Translations under genes and position numbers: made by a program
Source of the DNA: Acidobacteriaceae bacterium
Lineage (GTDB): Bacteria > Acidobacteriota > Terriglobia > Terriglobales > Acidobacteriaceae
Assembly (NCBI GenBank): GCA_003139095.1
Contig: PLHW01000043.1
Location: 19,828-83,827 of the forward strand
DNA: 64,000 bases
Direction of reading: 5' to 3'
Notes under the pieces: generated by a model
Databases searched by the model: none
The model's input: the letters and a program-made list of their open reading frames with translations, nothing else
Told to the model about the DNA's origin: nothing
Part shown: positions 55,423 to 63,859 of the stretch, one piece after another
Numbering within the stretch: the first letter of the stretch is position 1
Layout: the number at the start of each line of letters is the position of its first letter

Positions 55423-56244
55423 ATGTCTTCCAGAAAACTAGCAACCTTGTTACTTCTAGCGGCCCTCCCAGCCGTCGCGCAGCAAGCCACGAGGCCTGCC
55501 GCATCTCCGACCACCGCAGCACTCGCTCCGCGTCAGCACGCTCCCATGCGTCTTCATGGCAATGGATTAACTCCGACCGGATCGGTCGAGAGCGAAAACT
55601 GGAGCGGCTATGCGGTCACCGGTTCCGCCTTCACCGTCGCCAGCGGCTCCTGGACCGTTCCCACCGTCAATTGCAGCAAAACGCCCAGCACCTACTCTTC
55701 ATTCTGGGTGGGCATCGATGGCTACTCCTCCAGCACCGTCGAGCAGACCGGAACCGATTCCGATTGCAGCGGCTCGACTGCCCGGTATTACGCCTGGTAT
55801 GAGTTCTATCCCGCCGGCTCCGTGGTCATCTCCAGCGTGCCCGTCTCTCCCGGCAATAAGATGTCCGCCTCGGTGACTTACAGCGGCTCCGAGTTCACCA
55901 TTACCATCAAGAACGTAACTACGGGCAAGTCGTATAGCAAGAGCTCGCGGGTCTCCGGAGCGCAGCGCACCTCGGCCGAATGGATCGCCGAAGCCCCCTG
56001 CTGCACCCGCAGCGGCGGCATTCTCCCGCTCTCCGATTTCGGCACTGTCTATCTCGGCGACGATTACACCAGTGTGAGCGGCACCAACGATGCAACTGAC
56101 GGCGCTATCTCCGGCCCCATCAGCAGCTATGGCAGCAGCGTCTACTCCATCACCATGGTCAGCAGCGGAGGCGCTACCGAAGCCGTGCCGTCGTCTCTAA
56201 CCGGCGACGGCACCAGCTTCGACGTAGTCTGGAAGTCAGAGTGA
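55423..56244 (+). CDS. G1 family glutamic endopeptidase (eqolisin-like)
   Basis: 273 aa from the ATG at 55423, with AAAAGGAG about 6 nt upstream; the longer frame from 55327 lacks support. Signal peptide (KLATLLLLAALPAVAQ), a linker, and the beta-sandwich domain with SENWSGYAV, FWVGIDGY, VEQTGTDSDC (catalytic Gln) and SAEWIAEAPCC (catalytic Glu). The family is best known from fungi; bacterial members are secreted acid proteases. Two Cys near the Glu may form a disulfide. Confidence 0.87.
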   Translation: MSSRKLATLLLLAALPAVAQQATRPAASPTTAALAPRQHAPMRLHGNGLTPTGSVESENWSGYAVTGSAFTVASGSWTVPTVNCSKTPSTYSSFWVGIDGYSSSTVEQTGTDSDCSGSTARYYAWYEFYPAGSVVISSVPVSPGNKMSASVTYSGSEFTITIKNVTTGKSYSKSSRVSGAQRTSAEWIAEAPCCTRSGGILPLSDFGTVYLGDDYTSVSGTNDATDGAISGPISSYGSSVYSITMVSSGGATEAVPSSLTGDGTSFDVVWKSE

Positions 56245-56319
56245 TTAAGGGTTCACCGCGAAAGACAGGTCGAAGAGTAAGTACGAGAAGATAAATACAG
56301 AAAGTACAGTACACAAATG

Positions 56320-56353
56320 CCCCGTCCGAGCTAAGATTTTGGGCGGGGTTTTT
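56320..56353 (+). terminator. rho-independent terminator of the G1 peptidase gene
   Basis: CCCCGTCC (56320-56327) pairs with GGGCGGGG (56341-56348), followed by TTTTT. Confidence 0.8.
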
Positions 56354-56445
56354 CTGTGAGCCCAGATACTCCAGTTAAGCCTTGATAGGAAAGACCGTCA
56401 CGCGCTAACAAAAGCCGATAGAAAAGGCTGCCATCGCCAAACGCT

Positions 56446-56550
56446 GGGAGCTGGGAGCTGGGAGCTGGGAGCTGGGAGTTGGGAGTTGGGAGCTGGGAGT
56501 TGGGAGTTGGGAGTTGGGAGTTGGGAGTTGGGAGTTGGGAGCTGGGAGCT
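56446..56550. repeat. 15 perfect copies of heptamer GGGAGCT/GGGAGTT
   Basis: Fifteen uninterrupted heptamers GGGAG(C/T)T over 105 bp, non-coding. C/T variants occur in blocks (CCCC TT C TTTTTT CC), suggesting slippage or expansion. The G-triplets every 7 nt could form G-quadruplexes. Confidence 0.9.
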
Positions 56551-57022
56551 GGGCAATAGAAAAGACCGCGACATTGGTTACGCTCTAGCCGCCAACTCTT
56601 GCGAGGGAGTTGACAACGTGGATGCGTGCACCATCGCGGTCCTTGATGTAATGACTGCTTTCGCAGTTCCAAACCCCGGCGGCTCCTCGCAGAGTTCGTC
56701 GGTTTTTTCGGGTCTGGCCGTCTCGGCGGGTCACCCCGCCTTCCGCATCACTCAGCCTACTTCGGACTGGCTACGATTTATTGAAGCCAACCCTTTCAGC
56801 CGTCGACGGGACTAAGATTAGCGGATTTCAAATATAAGTCAACGCCCGAAATTGGTGCACCCTGTGACTATTCTGAGGATATTAAAATCATCCAAACTCC
56901 GCGCCAGTCAGGCCGTCTAGCCGATTTTGCCGGGCGCTGTGCAAAACCGCCTTTGCCCCATTGTGGAAATGTTTTCACCGGAAGAACATACTATGCTCTT
57001 GACGGTCCGGTATTCTTAACGC
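56551..57022. other. intergenic region
   Basis: About 470 nt after the heptamer array. No gene that I can support; it probably ends in the promoter for the RNase HI unit near 56960-57020. Confidence 0.4.
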
Positions 57023-57133
57023 ATGGTTCAGAAAGACGCGCAGAAGGAAGTGCAGGTAGTCGTGCATCAAGCCAGGCGAAAACAACCGCGCAGCTCACTG
57101 ATAGGCCCCATGAGGAATCTCAGCATCGCATGA
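57023..57133 (+). CDS. 36-aa ORF translationally coupled to RNase HI (candidate)
   Basis: ATG at 57023 opens MVQKDAQKEVQVVVHQARRK followed by QPRSSLIGPMRNLSIA and a TGA that overlaps the RNase HI start as ATGA. The basic, polar peptide is not recognised. The 4-nt overlap is the reason to list it; it may be a leader that couples translation. Confidence 0.35.
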   Translation: MVQKDAQKEVQVVVHQARRKQPRSSLIGPMRNLSIA

Positions 57134-57552
57134 CCAGTAACGGCTCGCAGCTGATCGCCTACGTCGACGGCAGCTCCCACGGCAGCCCGGGGCCTTCTGG
57201 AATCGGCGTGGTCGTCGAAGACACCGCCGGCCGCCGCACTCGCATCGCTAAGTGGATCGGCTGGCAAGACAACAATGTCGCCGAATATGCCGCCCTGCTC
57301 GAAGCCCTGCAATGCGCCCTCACCCGCAAAGCCCGCACCCTCCTCGTCTACTCCGACTCCGACGTCGTCGTCCGCCAGATGAGCGGCGAATACGCCTGCC
57401 GCAGCCCGCGCCTCTATTCCCTGCACTGGATTTGCCGCAAGCTCTCCCGCACCCTCGAGTTCGCCATCGAGCGCATCCCCCGCGAGCGCAACACCGAAGC
57501 CAATCATCTCGCCAACAGCGCCGCCCGCGAGTGCCGCAGCTTCACCGATTAA
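57130..57552 (+). CDS. rnhA: RNase HI-like ribonuclease
   Basis: 140 aa from the ATG at 57130; the frame extends upstream but that part is not RNase H. Catalytic residues: Asp13 in YVDGSS, Glu52 in NNVAEYAALLEAL, Asp76 in VYSDSDVVVRQMSGEY. The fourth acid, usually Asp in A-D-x-L-A, is Asn125 in EANHLAN. It removes RNA from RNA-DNA hybrids. Closest to the archaeal-type (RnhA/YpdQ-like) branch. Confidence 0.88.
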   Translation: MTSNGSQLIAYVDGSSHGSPGPSGIGVVVEDTAGRRTRIAKWIGWQDNNVAEYAALLEALQCALTRKARTLLVYSDSDVVVRQMSGEYACRSPRLYSLHWICRKLSRTLEFAIERIPRERNTEANHLANSAARECRSFTD

Positions 57553-57743
57553 AGCCCCCGAATATTCTCCAGATCGATTCGTGCCCGCCGCTTCACAATG
57601 ACACTCGCTCAGAATGACACTCGCTCAGAATGTTGCGTGACACGCGATCCTCGCCCTTGTAAACTCAATCGTTCGCCGTGGTAACGTGCGCCGTCTCTGC
57701 TACTCTATTTCACAATGAAATCTTCCCGAGTCACGAGGTCCTC

Positions 57744-59810
57744 ATGAGCGCTCCCGCCGCACCCTTGGAAGCCCCACGCAAACATCGTCCCTACGTGCCC
57801 GAGACGATGGAGATGAAAGAGTTCACCTTTCGAGCCGTCCTGATCGGCCTGGTCCTGACCGGCATTCTCGGCTCCGCCAACGCCTATCTCGGCCTCAAAG
57901 CCGGCATGACCATCGCCGCCACTTATCCCGCCGCCGTCATCGGCATGGCCCTGCTTCGCTTGATGAAAGGTTCGCTGCTCGAAGAAAACATCGCCCGCAC
58001 CGTCGGCTCCATCGGGGAATCCGTTGCCGCCGGCGCCATCTTCACCATCCCCGCCTTCGTCATGGCCGACCTCTGGCCCGCTTTATCGCCGGACTGGCGC
58101 ACCCCCGAATACTGGAAATCCGTCGCCCTAATGATGATTGGCGGCACCCTCGGCATCCTCTTCGTCACCCTCCTCCGCCGCGTGATGGTCGAAGATCCCG
58201 ATCTCCCCTACCCTGAGTCCGTCGCCGCCTCTGAAATTCACAAGGCCGGCCAGCAAGGCTCCACCGCCGCAAAAATTCTTTTCGCCAACATGGGCTTCGG
58301 CGGCTTCATGTACCTGCTTGGCGCCGTCAACATATTCAGCCCCAACAACACCTTCAACGTCACCATCGGCAATCTTGGCAAGCGCCTGCTTCTGCGAACT
58401 AGCACCAACCCGAATGTCGCCACCACCATCACTGGCGGTGCAACTCTTTTCACCGCGCCCGACGTCAGCCCCGCCTATCTCGGCGTCGGCTACATCATCG
58501 GCCCGCGCCTCGCCGCTCTCAACTTCGCCGGTGGCGTGCTCGCCTGGGGACTCCTCGTTCCACTTCTAACCTTCACCATCGGCCCTTACATTCAGGCCGG
58601 CCTCCCCGCCGGCGAATCCATCGCCTGGCCGCTTCTAGCGCAATCTATTTACTTTTCCATCGTGCGCCCCATCGCCGTTGGAGGCATGCTCGTCGGCGCA
58701 TCCTACACGCTTTTTAAAATGCGCAAGCAACTCGCTCTCGGCATGGGCCGCGCCGTCACCGACCTCAAAAAATCCGCCACCGCTCACGCCGCCACCAATC
58801 GTACCGAGCGCGATCTTCCCGCCAAGGCCGTCTTCGCCGGTATCGTCGTCGTCTTCGTTGCCATGATTCTGCTCTACCACTACTTCATCGCCGGCGCTGG
58901 CACGCTCTCCTCCTCACGCGTGCTTGCGGGTTCGCTGGTCGCCGCCGCCGTCATGATCGTTGTCGGCTTCTTCTTTGCCGCCGTCTCCGGCAATCTCGTC
59001 GGCATGATCGGCTCCTCCAACAATCCCGTCTCCGGCCTCACCCTTTGCACGCTCGTGATTGCCGCCCTCCTCATGGTCGCTCTCGGCGTCTCCGGCACCG
59101 GCGGCGTGGCGGCCGTCCTCGGAGTCGCCGCCGTCGTCTGCGTCTCCTCCGCTGTCGCCGGCGAAATGTTGCAGGACCTCAAAGTCGGCCACATTCTCGG
59201 TGGCACGCCCTCCAAAATGCAAATCGGCGATCTCCTCGGCATCGTCGTCGCCTCGCTCGTTCTCTTCTTCCCCATCGCCATTCTCGCTAAGGCCTATCAC
59301 TTCGGCAGCGCTGCGCTGCCCGCACCACAAGCCGGCCTCATGGCCATGCTCTCCAAAGGCATCGTTGGCGGCGACATGGCTTGGCCTCTCGTCATTGTCG
59401 GCATCCTCCTCGGCCTCGGCATGATCATGATCGAAGTCAAGAGCGTCATGCTCTTCGCCGTCGGCATGTATCTCCCGCTCGGCACCACCTTCGCCATCTT
59501 CGTCGGCGGTATCATCCGGTGGATCACCGACAAACTGCGCGACCGCCGCGGCTATAACGATGCCCAAAAAGCGCGCGTGGAAAATGCCGGCGTCCTCACC
59601 GCCTCCGGCATGATTGCCGGAGAAGCCCTCTGCGGCTTGGTCATCGCCGCTCTCGTCGGCTCCGGCCATGACGTCACGCTAGTCAAGTGGACGCCCCCAT
59701 TCATAGTCGCGTTAATCGCCCTCGCGATCCTTGCGGCGGTCATGATCCGCGTCCCGCTAGCCAACGCCGGCAGGCCAGAAGACCCGGCGCCGCCAACCGC
59801 AATCATGTAG
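57744..59810 (+). CDS. OPT family oligopeptide transporter
   Basis: 688 aa from the ATG at 57744 (GAGG upstream); 22 earlier residues are possible. About fourteen membrane helices. OPT features: EFTFRAVLIGLVLTGILGSA, NAYLGLKAGMTIAATYPAAV, the family's NIARTVGSIGESVAAGAIFT, DLPYPESVAASEIHKAG, and a late ILTASGMIAGEALCGLV. It belongs to the bacterial OPT/YSL group, importing peptides or metal chelates by proton symport. Confidence 0.93.
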   Translation: MSAPAAPLEAPRKHRPYVPETMEMKEFTFRAVLIGLVLTGILGSANAYLGLKAGMTIAATYPAAVIGMALLRLMKGSLLEENIARTVGSIGESVAAGAIFTIPAFVMADLWPALSPDWRTPEYWKSVALMMIGGTLGILFVTLLRRVMVEDPDLPYPESVAASEIHKAGQQGSTAAKILFANMGFGGFMYLLGAVNIFSPNNTFNVTIGNLGKRLLLRTSTNPNVATTITGGATLFTAPDVSPAYLGVGYIIGPRLAALNFAGGVLAWGLLVPLLTFTIGPYIQAGLPAGESIAWPLLAQSIYFSIVRPIAVGGMLVGASYTLFKMRKQLALGMGRAVTDLKKSATAHAATNRTERDLPAKAVFAGIVVVFVAMILLYHYFIAGAGTLSSSRVLAGSLVAAAVMIVVGFFFAAVSGNLVGMIGSSNNPVSGLTLCTLVIAALLMVALGVSGTGGVAAVLGVAAVVCVSSAVAGEMLQDLKVGHILGGTPSKMQIGDLLGIVVASLVLFFPIAILAKAYHFGSAALPAPQAGLMAMLSKGIVGGDMAWPLVIVGILLGLGMIMIEVKSVMLFAVGMYLPLGTTFAIFVGGIIRWITDKLRDRRGYNDAQKARVENAGVLTASGMIAGEALCGLVIAALVGSGHDVTLVKWTPPFIVALIALAILAAVMIRVPLANAGRPEDPAPPTAIM

Positions 59811-59835
59811 AGGGCAAAGGTTTCAAAAGGCAAAG

Positions 59836-59922
59836 GTCAGAAGTTAGAATTGAAAAGTCAGAAGTGAAACGAATTTGACGTTGGTTTCACTTCTGCCTTC
59901 TGACCTCTGAATTCTGACTTCT
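59836..59922. repeat. inverted pair of TCAGAAG-type repeats
   Basis: GTCAGAAGTGAAAC (59857-59870) pairs with GTTTCACTTCTGCC (59884-59897) with one mismatch; further heptamers extend both arms. Located between the OPT gene and yggS; possible terminator. Same family as 28645-28749. Confidence 0.6.
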
Positions 59923-59927
59923 TTATT

Positions 59928-60626
59928 GTGTCCATCGCGGAAAATGTTGCGTACATTCGTGAGCGAGTAACCAACGCCGCCCGCCGCGCTGGTCGCGATC
60001 CATCCGCCATCGCCCTCATGGCCGTCAGCAAAACTTTCCCGCCAGAATCCATCCGCGAAGCCCACGCCGCCGGCCTCCGCCTTTTCGGCGAAAATCGCGT
60101 GCAGGAGTTCGACGCGAAACTAAATTCACTGCACGATCTCCCCGGCGCCGACTGGCACCTCATCGGCCATCTGCAATCGAACAAAGCCGCGAGGGCCGCC
60201 GAGCTCTTCACCGCCGTCGATTCGCTCGACTCGCCGAAGCTCGCAGAAAAACTCAACGCCGCCGCCGAACAAGCCGCCAAGACCCTGCCCGTACTAATCG
60301 AAATCAACGTCGGCGGCGAACAAGCCAAGACCGGCCTCGCTCCCAACTCCGAAGAATTCGAGATGATTCTCTCCGCCGCGCCCCAATGGAAAAACCTCCA
60401 CATCCAAGGCCTGATGACCGTTCCCCCCTTCGCCGACGATCCCGAACAAGCCCGCCCCTACTTTCGCAAGCTGCGCGAAATTCGCGATCGCATCGCGGCC
60501 CGCCTTCTGCCCGCAGTCGCCATGAATGTCCTCTCCATGGGCATGTCCCACGACTTCGAAGTCGCCATCGAAGAAGGTTCCACCTGCGTCCGCATCGGTA
60601 CAGCAATTTTTGGAGAAAGAGCGTGA
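59928..60626 (+). CDS. yggS: YggS family PLP-homeostasis protein
   Basis: 232 aa starting at GTG. It is a monomeric TIM-barrel pyridoxal-phosphate-binding protein (YggS/PROSC). Lys in LMAVSKTFPPESIREA is the PLP lysine; other motifs are LFGENRVQEF, WHLIGHLQSNKA, LIEINVGGEQAKTG and LSMGMSHDFEVAIEEGST. It balances B6 vitamers and amino acid levels. It is followed by yggU/DUF167, a conserved pairing. Confidence 0.95.
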   Translation: MSIAENVAYIRERVTNAARRAGRDPSAIALMAVSKTFPPESIREAHAAGLRLFGENRVQEFDAKLNSLHDLPGADWHLIGHLQSNKAARAAELFTAVDSLDSPKLAEKLNAAAEQAAKTLPVLIEINVGGEQAKTGLAPNSEEFEMILSAAPQWKNLHIQGLMTVPPFADDPEQARPYFRKLREIRDRIAARLLPAVAMNVLSMGMSHDFEVAIEEGSTCVRIGTAIFGERA

Positions 60627-60632
60627 GTCCAT

Positions 60633-60740
60633 CACAGAGACACCGAGACGTCGGGAAAGCCAACCGCTCCAGAGGATTCCGACTGCCCGTCAGACAGCGT
60701 TTTGGGCCTTAAGATTTCTCCGTGCCTCGGTGTCTCCGTG
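60633..60740. repeat. inverted repeat (CACAGAGACACCGAG type)
   Basis: CACAGAGACACCGAG (60633-60647) and CTCGGTGTCTCCGTG (60726-60740), nearly complementary, flank about 80 nt in the gap between yggS and the DUF167 gene. Confidence 0.55.
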
Positions 60741-60751
60741 GTGAAGAATTT

Positions 60752-61039
60752 ATGATCCCAATTCGCGACGATGCATCGGGCGTCACCTTCGCGGTCAAGC
60801 TCCACCCGCGCGCCAAAAAAAATGCCATCACCGGCGAAGTCGGCGAAGCCCTCAAACTCGCGCTCACCGCTCCTCCCGTCGATGGCAAGGCCAACGCCGC
60901 CTGCATCGAATTCTTCGCGAAACTTTTGAACCTCCCGCGTTCTTCCGTTACTATTGCGTCCGGACTGACGAGCCGCAACAAAGTCATCCGTGTTGCCGGC
61001 CTCACCAGCCAGCAACTCCGCGATCGGCTTGTCATCTAG
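60752..61039 (+). CDS. yggU: DUF167/YggU family protein
   Basis: 95 aa from the ATG at 60752 (a longer start adds 10 residues). Typical DUF167 pattern: FAVKLHPRAKKNAITGEV, LKLALTAPPVDGKANAACIE, FFAKLLNLPRSSVTIASGLT and SRNKVIRVAGL. Small basic cytoplasmic protein of unknown function, regularly found near yggS. Confidence 0.92.
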   Translation: MIPIRDDASGVTFAVKLHPRAKKNAITGEVGEALKLALTAPPVDGKANAACIEFFAKLLNLPRSSVTIASGLTSRNKVIRVAGLTSQQLRDRLVI

Positions 61040-61073
61040 CAACGCCAATCAGCGCGCCGTTACAGGAGTTCCT

Positions 61074-62480
61074 TTGACCTTCGCCGAACGATTCCAGGAA
61101 ATTCGCACCGGCTTCGAGCGCCCCTTCTGGATCGCCAACCTTACCGAAATTTTCGAGCGCCTCTCCTACTACGGAGCCTTCGCCTCGCTCGCCCTCTACC
61201 TGCAAGAGCGCCTCAATTTCTCCACCGAGCAAACCGGCACTCTGACCGGCATTTTCGGCGGCATGGTCTGGTTCCTCGCCATCTTCGGCGGAGCCTTCGC
61301 AGACCGCATCGGCTTCCGGCGCGCTCTCTCCACCGCCTACCTCATCCTCGCCCTCGCTTATTTTCTTATCGGATCCATCGCCGCGCCCTGGCTCGCGCCC
61401 GTCCGCAACGTCGTTCCCCTCGCTCTCTTTGTCGGCGTCATTCTCGCTCTCCCCGCGCTCGGCATCGCCATGGTCAAGCCCTGCGTCGTGGGTACCACCG
61501 CCCGCGCCTCCAAGGAAAATGTCCGCTCCATCGGCTACTCCATCTACTACACGATGGTCAACATCGGCGGCGCCGCCGGCCCGTACTTCGCCTCCTGGGC
61601 GCATCGCCATCTCGGCCTTGAGGGCGTCTATCGCGTCGCCGCCCTCAGCGTCTTCCTCATGTTCTTCGTCGTCGTGCTCTTCTTCCGCGAGCCGCGCAAA
61701 GCCGGAGACGCTCCTCCACCCTCCATTGCCACCGTCGCCCGCAATTTTTGCGTCGTAGTTGGCAAGGCCTGGCTGGTCCTGCCCGTGCTCGCCGTCGCGC
61801 TCCTGCTTCGCATCGCCGAGTTCGTTTCCCCCGCGCTCACCATTCCCTGGTGGATTTGGGTCGCTCTGCTCGCCCTCGTGCTCGCCGGCATCAGTCGCTT
61901 CATGTGGTTCCTCGTCCTCTTCACCGGATACTGGGTCGTCTTCTGGCAGCAATACATCAGCCTTCCCGGCTACATCCACAACTACATCAATTCCTCGGCC
62001 GACGTAGAAATGATCCTCGTCACCGACGGACTCACCGTCATCTGCCTCACCCTGGCCATCAATTACCTCACCCGCAAAATCCCCGCATTCCAGGCAGTCA
62101 TCCTCGGCACGGTCATCACCTCGGCCTCATGGCTCATCCTTGCCTTCTGGCCCACCGTCCCGGGCGCAATCCTCTCGCTTTTCGTCCTCGCCCTCGGCGA
62201 AATCATCATGTCCCCGCGCTACTACGAATACATCTCCCGCCTCGCCCCTCCCGGCCAGCAGGGAACCTACATGGGCTTCGCGTTTCTGCCCATCGGCATC
62301 GGCTCGCTAATCGGCGGCTGGTTCGGCGGCACTCTAGTCCACCGCTTCGGAGAGGTAGCCCATCAGCCCGCCCGCATCTGGTACACCGTAACCGCCGTCG
62401 GCCTCGTGACCGCGGCCCTCCTGTGGATTTACGATAAGACGGTTCGAACGCAGGAAACCGCTGGCACTACTAATGACTGA
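61074..62480 (+). CDS. POT/PTR2-family peptide transporter (MFS)
   Basis: 468 aa from the TTG at 61074, chosen for the AGGAG 5 nt upstream; the ATG at 60990 would overlap DUF167 by 50 nt. Twelve membrane helices. FERLSYYGAFASLALYLQER matches the PTR2 ExxERFxYYG motif of proton-coupled oligopeptide transporters, and LGEIIMSPRYYEYISRLAPP lies in the second half. The substrate is probably di- or tripeptides; this branch is divergent. Its stop overlaps the next gene by 8 nt. Confidence 0.85.
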   Translation: MTFAERFQEIRTGFERPFWIANLTEIFERLSYYGAFASLALYLQERLNFSTEQTGTLTGIFGGMVWFLAIFGGAFADRIGFRRALSTAYLILALAYFLIGSIAAPWLAPVRNVVPLALFVGVILALPALGIAMVKPCVVGTTARASKENVRSIGYSIYYTMVNIGGAAGPYFASWAHRHLGLEGVYRVAALSVFLMFFVVVLFFREPRKAGDAPPPSIATVARNFCVVVGKAWLVLPVLAVALLLRIAEFVSPALTIPWWIWVALLALVLAGISRFMWFLVLFTGYWVVFWQQYISLPGYIHNYINSSADVEMILVTDGLTVICLTLAINYLTRKIPAFQAVILGTVITSASWLILAFWPTVPGAILSLFVLALGEIIMSPRYYEYISRLAPPGQQGTYMGFAFLPIGIGSLIGGWFGGTLVHRFGEVAHQPARIWYTVTAVGLVTAALLWIYDKTVRTQETAGTTND

Positions 62481-63204
62481 ACGCGAAATTACGCCCGCCT
62501 ACATCGCCGATCACATCCGCCGCGTGCTCAAAGACGGCGGCTCGGCCCCGCACGCCAAAGAAGTCCAGTGGTTTTTTAAGGAAGAAATTAAATCTCGCGG
62601 ATGGCGCACCGCCGAACTCCGCAAAGTCGCCGTCCGCTTCCGCCGCAGCATCGCCGCCGAGCGTGGCCTGCCCTTTGTTGTCCAGGTCGCCGACCAGCTT
62701 TTTTCCGGACGCGTCCTCGAAGAAAGAGTTTTCGCCGTCTTCCTCCTCGAAGGCCAAACCGGAAAACTCACCCGCCAAGACTTCGCGCTTTTCGCCTCAT
62801 GGATCGACCGCATCACCAGTTGGGCCGACCACGATGCCCTCGCGCATTACGTCCTCTCGCCCATGGTGAGCGCGCAGCCCGGGTGGGCGTCCCAGGTTTT
62901 CCGCTGGGCAAAGTCCAAAAATCGCTGGCGCCGTCGCGCCGCTTGTGTCGCCCTGATTCGTGGCGCCCGCCAAAAACAACTTTTCCCGGAGATCACGCGC
63001 CTCACCGAGATGCTCCTGGCCGACGAAGACGACATGGTCCAAAAAGGCCTCGGCTGGCTCCTCCGCGAAGCCGCGAAGTACGACCCAAAACGCACCGTCC
63101 CCTACCTCATGAAAATCCGCGCCCGCGCCCCGCGCTTGGTCCTCCGCACAGCCTGCGAAACCCTCCCCGCAGCGACAAAGACAAAAATCCTCGCCCGCAG
63201 CTAA
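62473..63204 (+). CDS. AlkD-like DNA alkylation repair protein
   Basis: 243 aa. Start ATG overlaps the POT stop (ATGACTGA). HEAT-like helical repeats: KEVQWFFKEEIKSRGWRTAE, RVFAVFLLEGQTGKLTR, KSKNRWRRRAACVALIRGAR and DMVQKGLGWLLREAAK, the AlkD-family signature. AlkD glycosylases release N3/N7-alkylated bases without base flipping. Conserved Trp/Asp (ASWIDRITSWADHD) fits the active-site helix. Confidence 0.88.
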   Translation: MTEREITPAYIADHIRRVLKDGGSAPHAKEVQWFFKEEIKSRGWRTAELRKVAVRFRRSIAAERGLPFVVQVADQLFSGRVLEERVFAVFLLEGQTGKLTRQDFALFASWIDRITSWADHDALAHYVLSPMVSAQPGWASQVFRWAKSKNRWRRRAACVALIRGARQKQLFPEITRLTEMLLADEDDMVQKGLGWLLREAAKYDPKRTVPYLMKIRARAPRLVLRTACETLPAATKTKILARS

Positions 63205-63859
63205 GCTATGATCATGCGCCCGACACACAAACAGACTTGATGTGGCCGTACCCGTTCCTATCGGACAGATAAAGCGGATCGCTTTGATTACAGGAATGTA
63301 GTACGAAGTGCGGAGGTCGGATGTCAGATGTGGCCCAAATAAATGTGCCCGCCAGCCTAGCCCTCTCGGGCACGCGCACCATACGGTGACAGTTCGGCTA
63401 TGCGGGCGATTCCGATATTTATGATGCTCTCAAGACTACGGAGTTTCAAGAGAAAAGATGACTGCCCCGTTCTTTCGCTCCTAGAATAGTCGTTCACAGC
63501 GGACATTCTTGAAGGAAAAGCGGATTGACGCCTAACCTATTGAAGAATAAATATCTTAAGTATCGAGACACTCCCGTATTTACTATATGGTAAACATGTG
63601 GGCCGAAAATCGCACCTAACTCATTGATTCCACATATACTTACTAGTAAGTCCTTATTCCTCAAAGATCTAGCGGTAATTTCTGGTACTGTCCTAAGAGT
63701 ATGTTAGGACGGTACCTAATTTCTGGTACTGTCCTAATACTGCGTTGCCGGGAGGTAGGCGGTGAATAGCCTCCGCCCTCCAGATTCGCTTTACCCCTGC
63801 CACCTAGAAGCATACCCTTTCCAGTTCAGGAATTCCCTAATTGTGGGGAGGTGTGTGCA
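63205..63859. other. non-coding, lower-GC region with repeats
   Basis: About 650 nt with visibly lower GC than the rest. It contains a perfect 14-bp palindrome ACTTACTAGTAAGT (63638-63651) and the direct and inverted repeats listed separately. No open frame worth naming. Confidence 0.6.
63676..63737. repeat. 21-bp direct repeat interleaved with inverted repeats (possible mobile-element end)
   Basis: The 21-bp TAATTTCTGGTACTGTCCTA(A) occurs at 63676-63696 and 63717-63737. Between them TTAGGACGGTACC (63704-63716) is the near reverse complement of GGTACTGTCCTAA in each copy, so two alternative hairpins can form. This resembles an insertion-sequence or MITE terminus. Confidence 0.65.

Noticed and set aside
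61032..61979. 315-codon acidic open frame antisense to the POT transporter
   Set aside because: Extreme Glu/Gly/Asp content is the mirror of hydrophobic codons in a membrane protein.
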